64,000 nucleotides of DNA, from assembly GCF_905404315.1 (NCBI RefSeq), contig NC_066290.1:10663453-10727452 (forward strand), in the 5' to 3' direction. The notes beneath the pieces were generated by a model. It had not been told where the DNA came from. It did not search any database and saw only the letters and a program-made list of their open reading frames with translations. A program made the translations under genes and the position numbers. The stretch is from Leptidea sinapis. Taxonomy: Eukaryota; Arthropoda; Insecta; Lepidoptera; Pieridae. This document shows positions 59,350 to 64,000 of this stretch, piece by piece. Position 1 is the stretch's first letter; each line of letters starts with the position of its first letter.

Positions 59350-60149
59350 AGATCCGATTAACTAGAAGTGCAAAACTTTTAGTGTGCCCCATGTATTATA
59401 GGTATTTTTTGCAAGCTATCATTTCATTTGTTATTTTGGTTTAAATCTTGCTATTTGGCTGAATGCGCATACTGTGCAGTGCCAAAGAAAAGAAAAAAAT
59501 CTTGCTTATGACATTCCAAACGATGATATAATATCGGATCGAGCTGAAATTTTGCACTGACCTTCAATTTACAATACAACAGCATGTTGAACGTTGTGTT
59601 TAATTTCTTTTTTAGCATGTCTCGGATGTCGAATAGGAGGGAACCTATAACCCAAAAATCCGAAAAAAAATAAACAAATTTATTCCATAAGTTTTTTCTA
59701 AATAAATTTGCAAGCTATCAGCTTTCTCAACTGGCATTCTGAATAAAAGCTTAAAATAACTAATGAATCCATCCTCACCATATTATGGATTATTTTTTCA
59801 ATCAATCAAATTCTTTATTTCCGTTTGACATTATGACACTTTATTTGACAGTGTGACAGCAGCACATAACAACAATACTGTATGGTGTGCTGTCACAGAG
59901 TAGGGATGGATACTGAGGTACGTATTAAGCTATATTAAGCAACACTACTGTTTGGTTTTATGCATTTCTTATCACGGTCATTGCCTGTGTCCCAAAGCTT
60001 TTGAAAAGCTCAACTGGCATACTGAATACTGGTGACACTACCTCTACTGATGTGCGGTTTTAAGCAACACTATTGTATGTTTTTATGTATTTCTTATCCC
60101 GGTCATGACATTTGTTCTAAAAACTAACCTAGAAATGAAATAAAATAAA
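59350..60149. other. No gene; diverged ~125 bp direct repeat at 59935-60105
   Basis: TAAGCAACACTACTG..TTTATGCATTTCTTATCACG at 59937 recurs as TAAGCAACACTATTG..TTTATGTATTTCTTATCCCG at 60061, and AACTGGCAT.CTGAATA recurs at 59730 and 60010. Confidence 0.5.
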
Positions 60150-62088
60150 ACCAATATTTATATTCATAACAAATTTATTACAATATTTAGGAAGTAGGAA
60201 TCACTTGACACTACTGCTCAAACTCGTCTTATATAAGTAGAGGTGTACTAAACTAAAATAACCCAATTGCGCAATATTCCTTGGGAAAATTATTCTTGTA
60301 ATGCATTCAATAGCCGTTTCAACAATATATTGAAGTTTAATAATCGTACGACCAGTCAATATACTGTATTAAGTCCGTCACACACGCAACTCTAAAATAT
60401 AGCGCTGTATTTTGTAGCAAGGTATGTTATAATATATTTTTCATAGAAACCTTCAAGTGACCGCGTTAGTTTATATAAATTATGAATTATATTTTATCAA
60501 AATTTTATAAAAAAGGAAGCCCCTTTCATTTCTTTCTTTCTTCTCAAGTGCTTTAAAAGGTGAAAACAGAACCAAGCTAAGCTACACCGACATAAGACAG
60601 TAACCAAACATATTTTACTAAAACTATATCAATTATTTATACATGTTGGCACGTAACCAAACACTAAACTAAAATTGCATCATTTTAAACCGAATTATAA
60701 GTAGGGTAACAGATTACATACAGGTAACAGAATATAACGCAGTAGATTGACTGTATTGCATACTTGACAATGACCATATGATCAATTTGTAAATATTGTT
60801 CATGAAATAGTGTGCTTTTGGCTTAGACCACCTCTACAAAAGATACTTATGAGCTAGGCGTCAGTACAACAGATATTGCATTGTTTGAAACACGACCATA
60901 TTTTGTACTGCACATAGTCGAAAATCGAACAGCAGTCTAATATACAAAACACTTAAAATATTTTATACAATAAAATCACAATATTACTAGGGAAAGGTAT
61001 TACGTATATTATATTCACCAACACTTATTTGAATCAATATATCCCTCTATATTAAAGTACTTATAACTTTTTATTCATATTTCTGATAACTGAAGCATTA
61101 TTCTTAAATATATAAAATTGTATACATACTATAAAACCACAAAAGTTTTAAAATGATTTATCCTGAAAATGGATTTTTAAATGCCAACTTCTTTAAGTAC
61201 AGTTATAAAATAAAATATAATAGTATTTTTCTCCTATAGTAATAATAAATAAATTTCAATTAATTTATAACTTTTACAAGTGATCTCGAGCGTAAAGCAT
61301 AATATTTTGAATTTATAACATAAATACTTAAATTAAGTACATAAATATAGAAAAATTATCGTAAACTGCAACCAAATTCAAAGAATAGACAAGTTACGCT
61401 TAGATTGGCAAGTTAAGTAAAAAGTTTAAATTCAATTATTAAGTACACTGCTTTTTTATATTATATATTTATTTAAGGCAAGAATTACTGAGGCACTAAA
61501 AAGAATAGTATTCCTATAAAAATATTTTGTTTCCAAATTGTATAAAATCATCAAAGGGAATTTGTACAAGATAAAATTTGAACAGACTTTAGTCACAGAC
61601 ACAACAATGATATTCAAAACTAATGTATCTCTAAAATAAAAATATCACGCATAAATATTTTTTTTTTTAATAATTTGAACGCTAGTAAATAGAGTAGCGA
61701 GAATAATTTCGTTTAATTTCCCAGTAGACAGTGAAAATAAACAATAGAATAATTTATCGAATTATACAAACATTTCTTAATATAATAATATATGCATCAC
61801 TAAAACGTACACAGAACAATTTCTCTAAAACTGATTATACGCCGTAATAAAAAATTATCACAAATTCTGTAAATGCTCACAAATTGAATACTGTAGAAAA
61901 ACAACCGAAGTACATAATATTGTGCTTGAATAAGGCCCTTAAGATTGCTCACACTTGCATTTATATACAGCATGACGGGTGAGAAACCGACACTCGAGGA
62001 AGTGATATTTGGCGATCATAATTTAAGAAGAAAAAAACACTAAATTTAACCGAAAGTTAAGTAATTAATTTCGCAACGCATGGTCACC
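60150..62088 (-). other. Probable long 3' UTR of the gene ending at 62089
   Basis: About 1.9 kb of AT-rich sequence with none of the repeat families seen elsewhere in the window, directly after the candidate stop codon. An AATAAA on the minus strand is at 60174-60179. The lack of TEs in a TE-dense neighbourhood is what suggests a transcribed, constrained stretch. Confidence 0.4.
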
Positions 62089-62175
62089 CTACGCAACACG
62101 GTAATCGCGGGGCAGGGAGTAGGGAGGGGGTGGCGGACACACGGACATGTCGGCGCTTTCGTTTGAGTAGAGGTA
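62089..62175 (-). CDS. Candidate last coding exon of an unknown gene, proline-rich C-terminus
   Basis: The minus strand reads an open stretch ending CPPPPPYSLPRDYRVA and TAG at 62089-62091. If it opens after the AG near 62176, it also contains CYYLYSNESADM. Codon use and a PPPPPY tail (a PPxY-type WW-ligand motif) look like real coding sequence. The stop is followed by ~1.9 kb of non-repetitive AT-rich sequence, as expected for a 3' UTR. Two AG acceptors are possible (before TGTTATTACC, or before CGCCGAC), in different phases. I do not recognise the protein. A membrane protein with a cytosolic PPxY tail is one guess and not supported further. Confidence 0.45.
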   Translation of the reverse strand, partial: YLYSNESADMSVCPPPPPYSLPRDYRVA

Positions 62176-62978
62176 ATAACACTTCATTTATTTTGAAGGA
62201 AATTTGTTAAAAATTAAGGACCTAATTAAATTACATTATTAGATCGAGAATCTGATACCAAGTACTCTCCTAAAATATCGTCAGAGTCTCACTACTCATT
62301 CTGTATAATATATTTTAATTATATATACTTTTAAATATAATAATTACTTCTTAAGTTTTAATTTAATAGTAATGACTATGATATGGACGAATGTGTAACT
62401 GGATGATGTACTTAAACTAACACATTACAAAATAGCTTTTATACATTTCAAAATAAAGATTATATAATGGAATGTTTTGCGTTTGATTTATGTATTTTCA
62501 CATTGCTGATGCAATTTGAACAACTTTATATAACTTACAATTATAGAATTCACACAAATAACATCTGAAAATGTTTATATTCATGATATTGTTTTATTTA
62601 TATCAAAAACTCCCACCAGGTGTGTTTTTTGCAGCACGTTGCTACCAATAACATAATTACCAACGTTGTGATTTTTAAAAAGTAATACTAATCTGCGCAC
62701 CGATGATTTAAGGCACGGCAAGAGGCGAGTGTTATACATAAGTAAAGTTTTTTATATATATTAGATAGAACAAACTGAAAAGTGCATTATCATAATATCA
62801 TTAGGTGAAAAGCACTGCTCACGGCATGCAATAATACCAGAGATCAACCGTTATGCCACTCGCCAAAATTCTGGTAAGCTGTGAAGTTACTACGCACAGC
62901 TATTCGCAGCAACTTCGGAGTAAACTAGATGTTTGACGAGGGGAATACCGGCCTTTGAGATAACAGTATACTCTCGAG

Positions 62979-63234
62979 CAGGGGCGTGCATATTATATAG
63001 GCAATTAGGCAGTGCCTACCTTGTTATGATCCTAAATAAATACAGCAATAGTGTTAAAGTTAATTTAGTTTCGTTGTTTTATTACCAAACTTCTATTGAA
63101 CACCCACTCATAAAAACATTCCTTACTCTAGATACTAAAAACTTACAGTAAGCAATCTTTGCTTATTCCAAGGCTCAACTACTACTAGTTAAATCCACAG
63201 TGCCTACCTCGTAGAAAACCAATGCACACCCCTG
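62979..63234. mobile_element. 256 bp hAT-type MITE with perfect 8 bp target duplication
   Basis: Starts CAGGGGCGTGCAT and ends ATGCACACCCCTG (one mismatch), with CTCTCGAG on both sides (62971-62978, 63235-63242). CAGGG ends and 8 bp TSDs are hAT hallmarks. GGCAGTGCCTACC near the left end recurs in the same orientation as CAGTGCCTACC near the right end. No transposase; the 72-codon ORF here is a by-product. Confidence 0.85.
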
Positions 63235-63242
63235 CTCTCGAG

Positions 63243-63720
63243 TTAGATGTCCTTAAAGGCTAGACTTCCAAGCCGAGCGGATCCGACGTCACTGTCGCAG
63301 CGACAGTAACGAGGCATTAGAGCGATACTATTATACAGTACTCGAATGAATGAACTAATATTCGAGCACAGAGTCAATGTCGTTCAACGCTCATGTTTGC
63401 GCAAGCACTGTCGCGCAGTCACTGCGATCGCATGTTGTTTTGTTGTTACCAATCTCAATCTCATTTTTAGACAACATTAATCTATGTAACCAGACTACAA
63501 ATATGGACCTAAAAAGGTCGTCAAAAAATATCCGAGCTGCGTTGTATATACGTATACATTAACTTATACAGATAACATTAAAACATTCATTCAAATTAAC
63601 ACCTTATTTCGTGGCAGTACTTTTCAAAGTCTATTTGTATACGCTCATTAGAAGTGATGATGATTTTATCAGATTCGTTAAATCGAATCTAGGCAGATCC
63701 CACTTGTATAGAATAGTTGT
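63243..63720. other. No gene called; local GC-rich patch with a short palindrome
   Basis: ACTGTCGCAGCGACAGT at about 63291-63307 is a perfect 8 bp inverted repeat. 63395-63435 is rich in CpG. It could be promoter-like or a TE relic; nothing decides. Confidence 0.3.
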
Positions 63721-63724
63721 CACT

Positions 63725-63770
63725 TACACCAATTTGGTTAAAAGAGCTGGCATAGATATTTTTCGGCATT
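63725..63770 (-). other. Possible upstream exon ending in a GTAAGT donor
   Basis: The minus strand reads ATG then MPKNIYASSFNQIG and meets GTAAGTG. Phase 0 here would join the terminal exon at 62089-62175 in frame if the TGTTATTACC acceptor is used. A second ATG, nine bases upstream in another frame, gives an alternative reading (MRLKCRKISMPALL) that would join the other acceptor. No good acceptor lies upstream, so it would have to be a first coding exon. Weak evidence. Confidence 0.2.
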
Positions 63771-64000
63771 TCAGCCGCATGTTCCAATAAAGAAGTTAAA
63801 AAATTTCAAGATGGTTAGTCATTGTTCGTAGTTATTGTTGTTTTTCTTTCGTGTCGTTTCAAGCCTTTTGCTTGTGGCTTTATTTTTGTTATATTTTTCT
63901 AAATTATCTATAGATGCCTATTGTGCATGTCGAGTTAGCCTATAAGTGGAGTGTACAACATTATAATAAATGAATTTTTAAATGTGTCCGAAGATTAATA

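Noticed and set aside
62933..63151. 72-codon ORF
   Set aside because: It spans the left end and interior of the hAT-type MITE, so it arose by insertion.

Overview
This window looks like nuclear DNA of a moth or butterfly. It is AT-rich, its genes are split by introns, and it is densely packed with decayed transposable elements (TEs) of types common in insect genomes: non-LTR retrotransposons (LINEs), a mariner, several terminal-inverted-repeat (TIR) miniatures (MITEs) and a ~300 bp interspersed repeat in about a dozen copies. No bacterial-style operons, CRISPR arrays or rRNA genes are visible. Assignment to Lepidoptera is an inference from the repeat types and the insect-like host protein; no alignment could be run.

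One host gene can be reconstructed end to end: a minus-strand peptide methionine sulfoxide reductase A (MsrA; the Drosophila homologue is Eip71CD). Its five exons are 54884-54931, 43144-43304, 34157-34277, 30056-30192 and 26261-26495. All junctions are GT-AG and the phases agree. The joined CDS is 702 nt, coding 233 aa plus stop. It carries the GCFW active site, GDHTE, NHEY, YHQKY and a C-terminal Cys. The first exon has two in-frame ATGs ten codons apart; the outer one adds a basic leader that resembles a mitochondrial presequence. The introns (11.6, 8.9, 4.0 and 3.6 kb) hold most of the TE debris.

A second host gene probably ends near the right edge, also on the minus strand. A candidate terminal exon at 62089-62175 encodes a proline-rich tail (PPPPPY) with its stop, followed by about 1.9 kb of single-copy-looking AT-rich sequence with a polyadenylation signal near 60174. 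Its identity is unknown.

Layout. 1-5.9 kb: a 39 bp tandem repeat, a ~1.5 kb TIR element, two foldback elements and LINE scraps. 6-12.3 kb: several LINE fragments. 12.3-19 kb: sparse, with hairpins and a Tc1-like fragment. 19.4-25.3 kb: a fairly long LINE-B and a LINE-C. 25.8-54.9 kb: the MsrA locus; intron 1 holds two LINE-A copies head to head, intron 2 a P-element-like MITE. 55.4-59.4 kb: a 490 bp tandem duplication, an RTE-like tail and a dead mariner. 60-64 kb: the second gene's 3' end and a hAT-type MITE.

Labels used below. LINE-A: Jockey-like. LINE-B: CR1/Jockey-like, FADD. LINE-C: another RT clade with a TAT-repeat tail. LINE-D: RTE-like. LINE-E: Jockey-like at 6-8 kb. LINE-F: C-terminal tail of an RNase H-bearing LINE. 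R300 and R350: unclassified interspersed repeats. None of the TE ORFs is intact.
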